NCBI GenBank assembly: GCA_013146195.2
Contig: CM028378.1
Location: 80,472,295 to 80,536,294 of the forward strand
Source: Codonopsis lanceolata
Lineage: Eukaryota; Streptophyta; Magnoliopsida; Asterales; Campanulaceae
DNA: 64,000 nucleotides
Reading direction: 5' to 3'
The notes beneath the pieces are model-generated. The model was not told where the DNA came from, did not search any database, and was given only the letters and a program-made list of their open reading frames with translations. Made by a program: the position numbers and the translations under genes. Positions 30,960 to 43,122 of the stretch are shown here, piece after piece. Position 1 is the first letter of the stretch. Each line of letters opens with the position of its first letter.

Positions 30960-33900
30960 ACTTTTTTTAGGTTTGCTACATTGCTACAAATTCAGAAGAT
31001 AAGGACATCTGATACCTCGACAGTGGTTGTTCAAGGCACATGACAAGGTACAGAAGTATACTCTCAGATATAGTTGAAGCTAAAGGTCCTATGGTGATTT
31101 TTGACAAATACGCAAGAGGGAAAACAATTGGGTATGGCTCAATCACTAGAGGAAATCTCTTAATCAGTAAAGTTTCTCTGGTGAATGGCTTAAAGCATAA
31201 TCTTCCGAGCATATCCCAATTATGCGACAAAGGTCTTATCTACAAATTCCCCTCTAATCAATGTCTCATCAAAGATCGTGAATACTGCTCAACATTGCTG
31301 ACCGGCAATAGACAAGGAAACGTCTATGTCATGGACCTAAACCTTCTAGGGAGATCCTCTAACCTTTGCCTAGAAGCTAACAACAGTTGGCTTTGGCACA
31401 AGCGTCTCTGTCACCTCAACTTCAAGTACCTCTCAAAGCTCTCCAAAGATGGGCTCGTCAAAGGTCTACCTACGATGTCTACCCACCACGACAGAAGTTG
31501 CAAAGCTTGCCAGTTCGGGAAACTCTCTAAGTCTTCCTTCAAGAGCAAGTTAGTTATGTCAGCTTCCAGACCTCTTCAACTTCTTCACATGGATCTCTTT
31601 GGACCAATCACTACCGTCAGTATCTCCGGAGACAAGTATACTCTTGTAGTAGTTGATGACTACTCTAGATTCACTTGGATCGAAACAATGACTTCAAGGG
31701 ATGAGACATATGATCTAGTCACCGCTCTTTTCAGAAGACTTCAAACTCAAAAGCTTGAAGTCATAAGTGACATTAGATCAGACAATGGCACCGAATTCAA
31801 AAACAACGGTGTTGAAAGATATTGTGATGAGCACGGGATCGGCCACAACTTCTCGCTGAACTCCTCAACAAAATGGTGTAGCCGAACGAAGAACGTAACA
31901 CTCATCAAGCAAAGAAGAACTATGTTGCGCGTAAGCTAGACTTCCGAAATATTTCTAGGTAGAAGCTCTCAACTCTGCATGCTTCACTCAGAATCAATCC
32001 CTGGTAAACAAGTTCCATAACAAAACTCCATATGAAATATGGAGAGGAAGAGCCCCAAATATAGGATTTTTCAAAATCTTCGGCTATAAATGTTTTATTC
32101 TATATAATGGAAGAGAATATAGAGGCAAATTTGATTGAAAATCAGACGAAGGAATTTTTCTGGGCTATTCCAAACATTCAAAAGCATTTCACATATTTAA
32201 CAAAACTTTTTTGAAAATTTAAAATATGTGCATGTTACTTTTGATAATTGATTTATTAGAGCCTCGAAAGGCTCCAAATGTTACTGATGATTCTGATGAT
32301 GTTGAGACATGTACAAATAAAGCTTCTACTTCTTCTTCACCTCAGAATCCTCCAACTGTAGACTCTTTAAGTTCTGCAATTCAAGCACCAGCAGACTTCA
32401 ACTCTACTGGTACCTTTTCCAACATTTCTGTTGACCCTGAACCCATCTCTTCTGTTCTACCCCCAAACACCTTTGCAGATCACTCACCCTTCTTGTTCAC
32501 CAGAAAATGAAGGTCTCAAAAATTCTATTTCTTTTGAACCTAATTTTGGTGAATCACCTTTTCTACCCTCTCCAAATTCTTTAAGGGATGAGCTCACAAA
32601 AAGTGATCTTCCTCCAGCTGTTATTGAAACAAGAGATCACCCCATCTCTCAAATCATTGGCGATCTCAACTCAGGAGTTCGCACGAGAAGTAATGTTCGA
32701 AATGAGACTATGTTTGCCTTTGCATTCGTGTCTGAAATTGAGTCAAAGAAGATTGACGAAGCTATCGAAGACCATTACTGGATTGAAGCTATGCAAGAGG
32801 AGCTGAATCAGTTTGAAAGATGCAAAGTTTTGAGCTTAGTTCAAAGACCTACTGGCCATCTAGTCATAGGCACCAAATGGGTATTCAGGAACAAGAGAGA
32901 TGAAGATAGAATGTCACCAGAAACAAAGCTAGACTGGTTGCTCAAGGATACCGACAGGAAGAAATAATTGACTTCGATGAAACATTTGCTCCTGTTGCCA
33001 GGTTAGAGGCAATCAGACTCTTCTAGCCAACACGTCGTTCATGGACTTCAAATTATATTAGATGGATGTAAAGAGTTCCTTTCTCAATGGTGATCTTCAA
33101 GAAACGGTATATGCTGAACAACCTCCAGGTTTTGTCATCCAAGATAAACATAATCAAGTATACCGACTTAAGAAAACGCTCTATGGTCTCAAACAAGCTC
33201 CCAGAGCTTGGTACAAAACTCTATCCAAATTCTTAATCGAACAAGGATTTGTGAGAGAAAGCATAGACACAACTCTATTGATCCTCAAGCACAAAGGCCA
33301 TTCTCTTCTTGTACAAATCTATATGGACGACATCATTTTTGGATCAACAAATCTAAGCCTGAGCAAGAGATTCGAGAAGCTGATGAAAAGCAAGTTCGAG
33401 ATGAGCATGATGGGAGAGCTCACCTACTTTCTAGGACTTCAGATTCAACAGACTTTAGACGGGATCTTCATCAGCCAAACCAAATATGCAAAGGAACTTA
33501 TCAAGAAATTTGGTCTTGATTCAGCTAAAGGATTCAAAACTCGAATGTCTACCGACTGCCATCTTCTCAAAGATGAGAAGGGAAAGCAAGAGAACGTGAC
33601 CAAGTATCGAGGAATGATAGGTTCACTTCTTTACCTTACCGCCAGTAGACCTGATATAATGTTTGTTGTTTTTGTTTGTGTTAGATTTTAGGCAGATCCA
33701 AAGGAATCACATTTGCTTGTTGCTAAACGTATCATCAGATATGTTTCAACAACTACAAATCTGGGAATCTGGTATTCGAAAAGGAACAACTTTGATCTAG
33801 TTGGATACTCAGATACAGACTATGCAGCTTGCAAAGTTAGCAGAAGAAGCACCAGTGGGACTTGTCAATTTCTTGGAAATAGACTTGTCTCTTGGTCATG

Positions 33901-34081
33901 CAAAAAGGAAGGATCAGTTGCAAACTCAACAACAGAGGCAGAATACATTGCTGACAGTAGCAGTTGCTCTCAACTACTTTGGATGAAGCAGCAACTAGTG
34001 GACTACAACATCAAGACTGCAAATTGTCCCATTATGTGTGACAACACTTCTGTAATTTTAGTCTTAAATTCTATTTTTTAA
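30960..34081 (+). pseudogene. SIRE-like copia pol (protease, integrase, RT, RNase H), decayed
   Basis: Domain order is normal. Aspartic protease: YLDSGCSRHMT (about 31010-31045). GAG-pre-integrase: WHKRLCHLNFKYLSKLS and CKACQFGK (31390-31520). Integrase core: HMDLFGP, VVDDYSRFTW and SDNGTEF (31585-31800). A frameshifted stretch follows (31940-32230). RT begins near 32700 (EDHYWIEAMQEELNQFE, GTKWVFRNK) and continues at 33062 with MDVKSSFLNGDLQETVY, LKQAPRAWY and the catalytic YMDDIIFGS (33320). RNase H (33713-34081) has SDTDYA and STTEAEYIA. At least five stops or shifts interrupt it. It continues the element whose gag begins after the gap. Confidence 0.88.
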
Positions 34082-34447
34082 GTTTACAAGTTTTCTTTCA
34101 TACCAACAGACTTAATTGTTACTCACTTTGTTAAATGATATAGCTCAACTTCGTTAAGACCAGGTTAGTATCTCAGTTTTTAGTCTATTAAAGGGTAAAA
34201 GTCACTTTTTGTTATTACTTTGAAAATATCTTAAGTTAAAAGCCTTTTGATAGACACCCGTCAATCATCCAAGGCATTTTCACTAAAATGAATTTTCTTC
34301 TCCTTTAAATAGACTTTGAACCGCCTTTTTCAAAACATTCACATACCCTCTCTCTCAGATATTCTCTCCCTACTCAAACCCTTAGTTCCTCTCTGCAACT
34401 GCTTCATCTCTCCGTCTATCTTTTGCTTCTTCTTCCTTACAGCAACA
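34082..34447. other. Spacer between SIRE pol and the downstream ORF
   Basis: CT-rich leader-like sequence leading to an ATG at 34448. It could contain a promoter for the extra ORF (AAATAGACTTTGAACC near 34306). Nothing else recognised. Confidence 0.4.
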
Positions 34448-35454
34448 ATGGTAAGCTTTTTGACACTCATTAGATTACTCTCTTTTGATTTATGCTTAAA
34501 ATTTCTTATTTTGAGTCATATTGTTAAGGAATCCGAAAGGACGCTTTGCGTATCCTGATGGTTTCCGCCATTGTTGTTCATTTCAAAACCTTGAAACCAA
34601 TAGTTTTCTCTATACTTTGAATACTTATTTCTTCGAGAATTATCTATTGATGTTTCTCTACATTTAACTTTTCAAACATTCAAGGGTTTCAATTTTTCTG
34701 TGTGAAAATTTATTTTATTTCTTAAAAATGAAATCTTTAGTTGTTTGTTTTGTCAAGGGAAAAGCCCTAATTTCCGAGAATGATTTTTGTAGGTGAAATC
34801 ATCTGCCAAGACTAATACCGGCAAGAAGAAGGCATTTGACCAAGAACAGGTCATTCATCCAAGCCCCTCCGTCAACGTCCTAGGATTTCCTCTTTATCCT
34901 ACTGCTCATGACATCATTCAGGAGCTAGACCCAAAAGGCCCTTTCTCCGGCTAATCAACTTCCTGCTAAGGGATACGCCTCAAATCATGTCTGTCATTAC
35001 AGAAGACGAGCTCATCAAGGTGTCCAAACATAAAAAGCTGACTACAACCTTCCTCAACAAATATGTTGATCATGACAACAAGAGGAGGCAATAAAGAGGG
35101 CTCCTAAACATTGCTACTAAAAAGATAGCAAAGCCCACTCCCATGATGGTCACGCGGTTTGACATGGACACGTATGATAATGCCAGTGCAAGCATCCATT
35201 TTTCCAAGGCAAGATTTGAGAAAGCAACCTCTATTGTTGCTCGTGACATCTTGCAAGAAGCCCGAGAGCTAGAAGAAGAGTTAGAGCATACGTGGAAGCA
35301 GAGAAAGGCTGCTCAAGACAAGAAGGCAACTGATTTCTCACCAGATGAGACTGAAGTCTTGGCTGACATTTTTGCCAAGACGAAGGCTGATGTTGCCAAC
35401 AAGGCTAAGCAGGAAGCAGAAATAGACGAGCTTCAGGCCAAATGGATTCGCTAG
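34448..35454 (+). pseudogene. Extra ORF in the env-like position of the SIRE element, possibly spliced
   Basis: An ATG at 34448 is directly followed by GTAAGC, and a TTTTTGTAG acceptor at 34792 starts the frame VKSSAKTNTGKKKAFDQEQV. Splicing would join the ATG to this frame. The frame reads on, with one shift near 34946, to RLINFLLRDTPQIMSV and a stop at 35091. It resumes at 35143 as MMVTRFDMDTYDNASASIHF, with a charged helical end (EEELEHTWKQRKAA). In SIRE-like copia elements this position (between RNase H and the 3' LTR) holds an env-like or additional ORF. No signal peptide or transmembrane span is seen. Function unknown. Confidence 0.45.
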
Positions 35455-35519
35455 GAACTCAAGGCCAGTAGACGTGCAAAGTCTGCTGGTGTAAACATCC
35501 CAATTTTGTACCCCTGATA

Positions 35520-36008
35520 TGTGACTCTGACATGTGATATCAAGAACTTCTTAAACTTAACAAATGTCAAGTTACAGGAGTCAAAAATGCGAAACGCAAA
35601 GCAGGATGCGCAAAACAGTAAAATTGACGAGGACATCCCCAACAACATCCACAACTCAACACCAATACCAACAACCATTGGACCGATCACAAGAGCTTTT
35701 GAGTATTCTATTTTGTGAGTTTTATCAAAACTTATTGGTTCTTCTTGAACTATTGAGAATATACAGGTGTGAAGCTTGTGTGTTCATCTTTGACTTATCA
35801 ATTGAATCATCCATATCAATTGTGGTGTCTATCACTATACTTAGGTTCTTCAATTGCTTCGATTGCGGGTTGCGGCTGTACATGCCAAGGTTCCTGTCGT
35901 GCTAATTGTTGGGTCGAGGTGTCACCCCCGCAAACATCCTACGATCCCTAAGCTTCCGCCGCGTGAGTAAATCGTTCTTCAACGAAGCCTTCCGAGAAGA
36001 TCGTATCA
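35520..36008 (+). repeat. LTR segment ending at a plus-strand PBS
   Basis: The end of an LTR: TGAACTATTGAGAATATACA, GTGTGAAGCTTGTGTGTTCA and ATTGCGGGTTGCGG are phrases typical of the R/U5 part of plant LTRs. It ends in CA at 36008, three bases before the PBS at 36012. The left boundary is not certain, and it may or may not be the 3' LTR of the SIRE element. The internal region that should follow the PBS is cut off after about 180 bp. Confidence 0.5.
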
Positions 36009-36011
36009 TTT

Positions 36012-36023
36012 TGGTATCAGAGC
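36012..36023 (+). promoter_or_regulatory. Orphan primer binding site (initiator Met tRNA), plus strand
   Basis: TGGTATCAGAGC follows an LTR end by three bases, but no plus-strand gag or pol comes after it. The minus-strand gypsy pol begins near 36205. Confidence 0.85.
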
Positions 36024-36204
36024 AAAGGTTCGTCCATAATCTATCATGTCTTTAAATTGTTCTTAATTAGTTATATGTTTCTTTCTCTTCTTCCTTCGAA
36101 CTAGGATCATCAATCCTACGTTTGTTCTTCATATTCGTGTTTTATTTGTTCCTTTCAAGCCCTACCACTTTCTAGGGTTATAATCTTATCAAAAAAAAAA
36201 AAAA

Positions 36205-37419
36205 TTATTTGCTGTTATTCTTGCCGCTACCACATTTGCCTTCCACGTATGATACAAGATAGTACAATCATGGTCTTTTAATTTCTCCATCCATCTCCTT
36301 TGTCTCATGTTCAATTCCTTTTGAGAAAAATAAATACTTTAAACTCTTGTGGTCAGTGAAGATATCAAACTTAGCCCCATACAAGTAATGCTTCCATTTA
36401 TGCAACGCAAAAATAATCGCAGCCAACTCTAAATTGTGTGTTGGGTAATTCTGTTCATGAGTAGACAACTTTCTCGACGCATAGGCGATAACTCTACCAT
36501 TTTGCATCAGCACACATCCCAAACCTTCTTTCGAAGCATCACTATAAATCACAAAATTATCTCCGCCATGAGACAAGGCCAAAATAGGTGCCGTCATCAC
36601 CCACTTCTTAAGCTCTTGAAAACTAGCCTCGTATTTCTCGCTCCAAACAAATGGCGTATTCTTTTGTGTCAATCTAGTCATAGGAGTCACAATCTGAGAA
36701 AAACCCTCAATAAATCTCCGGTAGTACCCCGCTAGACCCAAGAAACTTTGAACCTCGGTAACTGAACTAGGTCTCTTCCAATTCATCACCGCTTCAACCT
36801 TAGAAGGATCAACGGCTATACCGGCACTATAAACAATGTTCCCTAAAAACGATACTTCCTCTAGCCAAAAGGCACATTTACTAAACTTCACATAAAGTTG
36901 TTTCTCCCGAAGAATAGACAAGACAATCCTCAAGTGTTTCTCATGCTCCTCCCGAGATTTCGAATACACTAAGATATCATCAATAAAGACTACTACAAAA
37001 CAATCAAGATAGCTATGAAAGACACGATTCATCCAATCCATAAACACCGCCGGTGCATTGTTCAACCCAAACGGCATTACTACAAATTCAAAGTGCCCAT
37101 ATCTAGTGCGAAAAGCTGTCTTTGGAATGTCTTCCTCTCTAACCTTCAATTGATAATAACCCCATCTCAAATCAAGCTTAGAATACAAAATCGACCCTTG
37201 CAATTGATCAAAGAGGTCATCAATGTGGGGTAGTGGATATTTATTCTTAATGGTCACCTTATTCAATTCCCGATAATCTATGCATAACTGCAAACTCCCA
37301 TCTTTCTTCCTCACAAATAAGACCGGTGCGCCCCAAGGCGACACACTCGGTTTAATAAAGCCAATCTCTAGAAGTTCTTGCAACTGAATTTTCAACTCCT
37401 TAAGCTCTGCGGGTGCCAT
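36205..37419 (-). pseudogene. Gypsy reverse transcriptase and partial RNase H
   Basis: The long open frame (36268-37419) reads LLEIGFIKPSVSPWGAPVLF, YRELNKVTIKNKYPLPHID, YSKLDLRWGYYQLK and the catalytic FIDDILVYS, then YYRRFIEGFSQI and the RNase H start VIYSDASKEGLGCVL. After KSLKYLFFSKG a frameshift (near 36320) leads to LNMRQRRWMEKL and DHDCTILYHTWKANVVA, ending near 36205. RT itself is unbroken over 380 codons, so this part is young. RNase H lacks its end. Confidence 0.92.
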
Positions 37420-37473
37420 CCTATACGGTGCCTTAGAAATCGGTGAAGTCCCCGAAATGAGCTCAATACAAAA

Positions 37474-38277
37474 TTATAATTCTATATCGGGTGGCATAGT
37501 ATGATCGGTAGAAAATACATCGAGAAACTCACATACTACCGGAACCTCTTCTAATTTCGGTGAAGACTTCTTCTTATCAACAACGCATGCAAGGTAACCC
37601 GTACGCCCATGTGACGATAACTTTCTAGCCCTTAGAGCAGAAATACAATGGAACCCACTCAATGCATGATCACCCACAAATATAAATTCAGGCACACCCG
37701 TCATAGCAAAAGTAACCTGCTTTTTATAGCAGTCAACTAAAGCATGATAAGCACATAACCAATCCATTCCGAGAATCACATCAAAATCACGTATAGGTAG
37801 AACTATCAAGTCTGCATGCAAAGTGTGGTCACCCACCAATACTTCACAAGATTTAAACACTTCACACGCCAACATATATTTCCCAAGCGGGGTAGACACT
37901 TCAAGCAAATAAGGTAAAGGTTGAGGCAGCACACATAGATTCTCAACAAAGTGCGAAGCATCATAAGAATGTGAAGACCCTAGATCTATGAGAACTCGAG
38001 CCTTATGATCGAAAATAGAAAGAGTACCTCCTATCACTGCCGTAGACCCCTGAACCTCGCACTGATCAAGTGCGAAAACACGGCCCTGCACCTTAGGTCT
38101 ACCATCCCCATCTCTCTTAGCCCCAGACTGTTGACCGGCGCTACTCGTTTGATTAGCCTTAAGCTTTGGACAATCTTTCCTCAAATGAGTCTCGTTACCA
38201 CAATAGTAACATTTCCCACTCTTTCCCCAACACCTATCAACTGTGTGTCCAGGCTTCTGACAGAAAGAACAAATCAT
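37474..38277 (-). pseudogene. Gypsy zinc knuckle and aspartic protease
   Basis: The minus-strand frame begins with CSFCQKPGHTVDRCWGK and CYYCGNETHLRKDC, two CCHC zinc knuckles of gag. The protease follows: ARVLIDLGSSHSYDASHF. The catalytic D-SG is here DLGS, where family members have D(S/T)G, so a Ser/Thr-to-Leu change may inactivate it. It continues to IRDFDVILGMDWL, the second conserved protease strand, and ends at 37474 just before RT. Confidence 0.85.
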
Positions 38278-38299
38278 AGTCTCGTTACGTGATCCTTGT

Positions 38300-39144
38300 T
38301 GCCCCTGAGAAGAAGAAGTGTTGTTGCCCTGCTTCCCTGACTATGGCCTACCTTGGCCTCCACCTCTCCTATCAGGGTTGCCTTGGTATCCTCTCCTATT
38401 ACCTGAATTATTACCTTGATTAGTATTCTGAGTAGACTGTCGTGCATTACTTGAATTATTCTTGCTTCGGTGCTCCTCAATATCCTGCTCCACTTCATAA
38501 GCTCGATCAACCACACTTCGATAATCTATAAGCTTAAGTGCTAAAATCTGCTTCCTATATTCAGTCCTCAACCCCTTAACAAACTTATGTGTCCTCCGTG
38601 CTTCTATAGGAATCAAATACGTACAATAACGGCTCAACTCAGTGAACTTCGCAGAATACTCCGCTACAGTCATGCTACCCTGCCAAGATCATAAAATTCT
38701 TTCTCCCTCTTGTTGCGAACTACAACCATCCCCATACTCATTTTTAAACTCCTTTTGAAAATTAGCCCAAGTAATAGGAACTTGTTGCATCTCCCAACTT
38801 TCCTTCAACACATTCCACCATTGCTCGGCGGCTCCCTTGAACTTGAATGTTGCCAACATAACTCTCTCCTCATCGGTACATCCCAACATAGATAGTAGTT
38901 TGATCATCTCTTCCATCCATAACTCAGCCTCCCTAGGTTTCGGCTCCCCAAGAAACGCACTAGGCTTCAACTTAAGGAATCTCTCTAAAAGGGAGGTGTC
39001 ATTCCTCGATCTCGGTAGTGGTACTACCTCCTCCTGTCGAGGTGGTGGGGGTGGTGCTCCCTCAGCTTGACCTCCCTGGCCTGCCCCTGCCAGAAAAGCC
39101 ATCAATCTACTGTGTAGCTCTGCCATCTGTGCATCCGAACCCAC
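38300..39144 (-). pseudogene. Gypsy gag (capsid part)
   Basis: It opens at 39144 with MGSDAQMAELHSRLMAFLAG, then RFLKLKPSAFLGEPKPREAE and the Retrotrans_gag core MLATFKFKGAAEQWW and WANFQKEF. A frameshift at about 38690 separates it from MTVAEYSAKFTELSRYCTYL, RRTHKFVKGL (38341-38673), which is followed by the glycine/asparagine/arginine-rich stretch before the zinc knuckles. Confidence 0.88.
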
Positions 39145-39336
39145 CGGATTCTACGGCGGTGGTACCTCAGCTTCAGGCTCGACCGGACCCCTCCTGGGTC
39201 TACCTCTACCACGGCTATTGCCATCCCTAGGAGTCTCCATCGAACCCTACAAGAATTCACTCGACGTTAGAATCAACACATAATTAACCAACCCACCTAG
39301 GCCATGGAACCTATCCTGGCCGACAGCTAGCCTATA

Positions 39337-39348
39337 GCTCTGATACCA
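39337..39348 (-). promoter_or_regulatory. Primer binding site of the gypsy element
   Basis: The minus strand has TGGTATCAGAGC, two bases inside the LTR end at 39351. Confidence 0.95.
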
Positions 39349-39350
39349 AG

Positions 39351-42022
39351 TGTGACTACCCGACCTGGATCCCAATGCAGAATCCCAAGTCGTGTCGTCC
39401 AAGTAGAGAAGATACAAGCATGCACAAGTATGAATATAAAATTTCACGTGGCGCAACATCGCATATGATTAACAACTCGGCTACACTTGGCCGGAAAATA
39501 ACAGAAAGTAAACAAGTCATCGGCGACGTTACAGCCGGAACCCAACAACTACTCCTACAATTATAACACATGCATATAATAACCTCAACGGCCACAACAT
39601 GCCGGAGACAATCAACAACAATACGTAAGAGGAGCAGCAAACGGAAGAAACTGTAGTGAACCAATAATATATAAACGAGCTCGACATGGAAGTCGGCATA
39701 CAAAAGATTATAAGTCTAGAATATTCAAGTTATATAATAACAACAAAAACCCATGTCAAGTCTAAGTGACTTGCTTCCCATCGTCCTTGCCAAAATAAAA
39801 GTCTAACTACAAAGTCCCAAACCAGCAACCTTCGAGCTCAATAGCAATCAAACACGGATATGGCGAATCTAGCGAGAACCGTCTCCTTGGCTTGGATCTA
39901 AGGAAAACAAAACAAACAAATAGGGTAAGTCATAAAGACTTAGTAAGTTACTAAAAATGCATGTTCATGTTATAGCATAGCATTTATCACAATTATGGTA
40001 TATGATCATCATATAGCACTTAGCACATTATTCACGTAAGTGCGGGAAATAAATCATACAAGTAGGATATGATATAGGCCCGGCCGGTACGTAGATCCTG
40101 CAATAAACTGTGTTAACTGGTTCATGCCATCGATGTTTTGTGAATTCATCGACTTGTATCGAGAACCGCCTCAATTTAATTAGCAAGCCAATGCGACACT
40201 TATTGATACGACATAGGGGCTACTTCCCCACTGCGGCCCATAGTGGAGGCGTGTGTGAGGTCCCGGGTGCTGCGATCCATAACGAGCATGAATCTCATAA
40301 TTCGTGGAGGCGATGCATCGTTCCACCCTGACGTATAAAACAAACCAAATAATGCCAGCTGTACTCAATGTGATGCACAAGTCGATATTTACTCGTCATA
40401 AACAAATAAGGATCAAATACGTCAAGAGCGAACTCATCTAACCAAGTAGGTTATTAATCTCTACCATAAATCACGTCAAGGCAATTAATTGCTCAAAACC
40501 CAACAATCACAACAACTTGATTGCACATAAATAGGTTCAACTTTATATTGAATAAACTCAATCAAAACGGTGTCCAAACTTCATAGGGATCGGAAGTGGT
40601 GTTCACCGTGTTTCAAACTTCCCTAGAGTCGACTCTGTTGAGTCTTTACTACACATTCCCAATCTTGGGGATTTGAAGCTATGTGTTTCATAAACCAACC
40701 TAGGGCCATTACTAAGTTCAAATAGGTTATAATTTCTCTAAGGCATTACAATGTAGTTCATATACAACATATAATCCAACCATAGTCTAGAACACATTTC
40801 AACATAGCAACATACCAAATAAGCCCTAACTAGATACTTTCACATAACACCATTTCAAATAACACATATAAAGAATGCTTCTAGGATGTTCATAATCCTA
40901 AATATACAAGATGAGAGAGTATAACAATCTTTCATAACCATAAAATCATCCTACACATGCTCCGACTAAGTTTACATTTCCAAATCACAAGATGAAGGTA
41001 TATAAAGCAAGCATGTGTACCCATTGACCTCAAAAATCATAGGTTTTTTTTCCTTAGGGTCAATGAGAACTAGAACAAGGAACAAGAAGAGTAACTTACA
41101 TGTATACTATACCCAAGAAATCAAATGAGAAAACTATTTGATAGGAAATGATCTACTCTTCAAGCTCTTCACATCTATGGAGGTGGCTTGAGCAATGGGA
41201 GGAAGAACCATGGAAGACCAGGGGAGAAGCTTCACAAAGCCATGGAGGAACCTTGGGGATGAGAAATCCCGTTTTTGGAAAGTGAGGGAGGGAAAGTGAG
41301 GTCAAACTTCAGATTTGTGGTGTTTAAAGGTTAGAAAACTTAGTGGGACATGTGTCACTATGATGTGGTCCTTTAAAATCTGATTTGGGGCTTGATTAAT
41401 CCACTAATGCACTCACTAATTTACTCTTAAAACAAGTTAATGATGTTAGGATATAAGTAATGAGGGTTAGGGAGGTTTAGGTGGGGTTTGGAAAGGGTTT
41501 TGGATAGGGGTTTGAGTGCAAAATTCGTAAAACAGCAAAACAGAGCACCCCAATCTCGGGGGACCATGCGGCCGCATGGCCCTCCATAGCATGCGACCGC
41601 ATGCTACCTTCTTCAGCAACACTTCATTTTCTGGTCACCTTGCGGAGGCAAGGCCATTCCACCTTGCGGCCGCAAGCCCGACATACCCCAAATGGCTCAA
41701 AATACAACCCTAAAGACCCCCAAACACATAGCCAAATCAATGAGGCTTCAAACCTCAACAAAAATGAGTCTAAAACTCGCCACAAACACCCTTAAACGAC
41801 ACCCAAACAATCTGAACAAAGGAGGGAAAGAAGGAGAACTAAACAAGCAATTCAACCGACAATTCAACAAACATGAAAACAAGATCCTAAGCATGTTAAG
41901 AGCATTATGAATGACTTATAAATGATTCTAAAACATATATAAACTAAGTAAACATGACCATGAACATCAAGAATGCATGGAGGCAAGCACACAATGCTCA
42001 TGCAAGAATCCGGGGTGTTACA
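39351..42022 (-). repeat. 5' LTR of the gypsy element, 2.67 kb
   Basis: On the minus strand it starts TGTAACACCCCGGATTCTTG (42022 leftward) and ends GGTCGGGTAGTCACA at 39351. Ends are TG...CA. It encodes nothing convincing. Four GC-rich palindromes lie at 41565-41685. The base right of the LTR starts TCACG, one half of the expected 5-bp duplication; the other half is lost with the missing 3' end. Confidence 0.85.
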
Positions 42023-42646
42023 TCACGGGGTCGAGATACATCTCCGACCAATCACTTCCGACCTTGTCACCCCCACTATTGTTGTAGAAGCTTGTTTCTC
42101 TTGATCAATCTCTTGTTTGGTTTATCAAACCAACCAATTATTCACAACCCGTGTATAAGTCATCACGAGGCTAGGTCCCTATAACCCCTGACACGTCATG
42201 ATACTTGACATATTATTTAATGGTGTTTTCCCCACTCGACCAAAGTGAAGAATTCGGTTCCCCGACTCTCCCCATAATACACTGTTAAATTACGCAATTG
42301 AAGACCGTTCACACGAGCACTTCATGTTCGAAAACTGGTGCTCACAAGGAGTTAACACATATAAAAATCTCATGAGTTATAAAAGAAACTCATCGTATTC
42401 CCAAAGCAGTAAGTTCCAACTAGTACATATTGTTCTCATACTTGCAGTTTTCAAAGTACAACTTCAGCATGTTAACAACGTCCATAATATTACTTATAAC
42501 CATAAAGATCAAGTAATCATTCATGTTCACGAGCATGCATATGTTAATAACAATAATAAACAATTAAACATACACAAGGAGTATTCCCCTTATCTTAAAA
42601 CAAGATAATATTCACCAGTAAAAACATGTTAAAAACCTATAATAAT
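42023..42646. other. Unassigned sequence between the gypsy LTR and the next CACTA
   Basis: No coding region. The text (ACCAATCACTTCCGACC, CACACGAGCACTTCATG) may come from an older LTR, but no ends can be defined. Confidence 0.4.
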
Positions 42647-42769
42647 CACTACAAGAAAAAGTAGTTTTTGGATCCCCACTTTTTAGGTCGCATGTAGCAG
42701 CGGACCCTAATGTCTAACGTTTTTGGGACTGAAAGCAATTTTGGAGTCCCTAATAACTTTTAATATACT

Positions 42770-43062
42770 AGGTTTGCCAAAATAAAATTTCCCTAATCAC
42801 TCCCCCCTTAATTTCCCCAAATTTATTGATTTGGATATACGGTCCTGTCTTCATATTCCTCAAAACAGCTTGCCCTTTCTCCCTTGCCCTCATTCGCACA
42901 CATCCAAAATTGACTATCGTCCATCTCCCTTTCTCTCTCAAAACTTCCACTCTCTACGTTTGCGAGAAGGGGAAACGCACCTGGAGGAGGGAAAAAGTTA
43001 AGCCACTTGATTTTGAAAGAGGGTTTCATCGGCTTGATTAGGTTATTGAGGTAAAAATTTCT
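42770..43062 (+). repeat. Leader-like block shared with the inner CACTA at 22460
   Basis: The CT-rich block TGCCCTTTCTCCCTTGCC and CACACATCCAAAATTGA is present as at 22460-22680. The two elements have different subterminal repeats, so the shared block points to exchange or common capture of a promoter/5' UTR. It runs into the leader of the captured capping-protein exon. Confidence 0.7.
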
Positions 43063-43122
43063 TCATCCAAACCTATAATTAATTTTTATAACAACTCTTT
43101 TATGAAAATTGTGAACAATGAA

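Larger units (their letters stand above)
36205..42022 (-). mobile_element. Truncated Ty3/gypsy element, minus strand (Tekay/Del-like)
   Basis: Read right to left: 5' LTR 39351-42022, PBS 39337-39348, gag 38300-39144, protease 37474-38277, and RT plus the first part of RNase H 36205-37419. Integrase, any chromodomain and the 3' LTR are missing. The break is near 36205, next to an A-run (36190-36203) and the orphan PBS region. The LTR start TGTAACACCCCGG, the long LTR and the gag motifs suggest a Tekay/Del chromovirus. That lineage call is tentative because the integrase is absent. Confidence 0.85.

Noticed and set aside
35564..35951. Overlapping ORFs in the LTR before the orphan PBS
   Set aside because: They overlap in several frames within LTR R/U5-like sequence and show no protein features.
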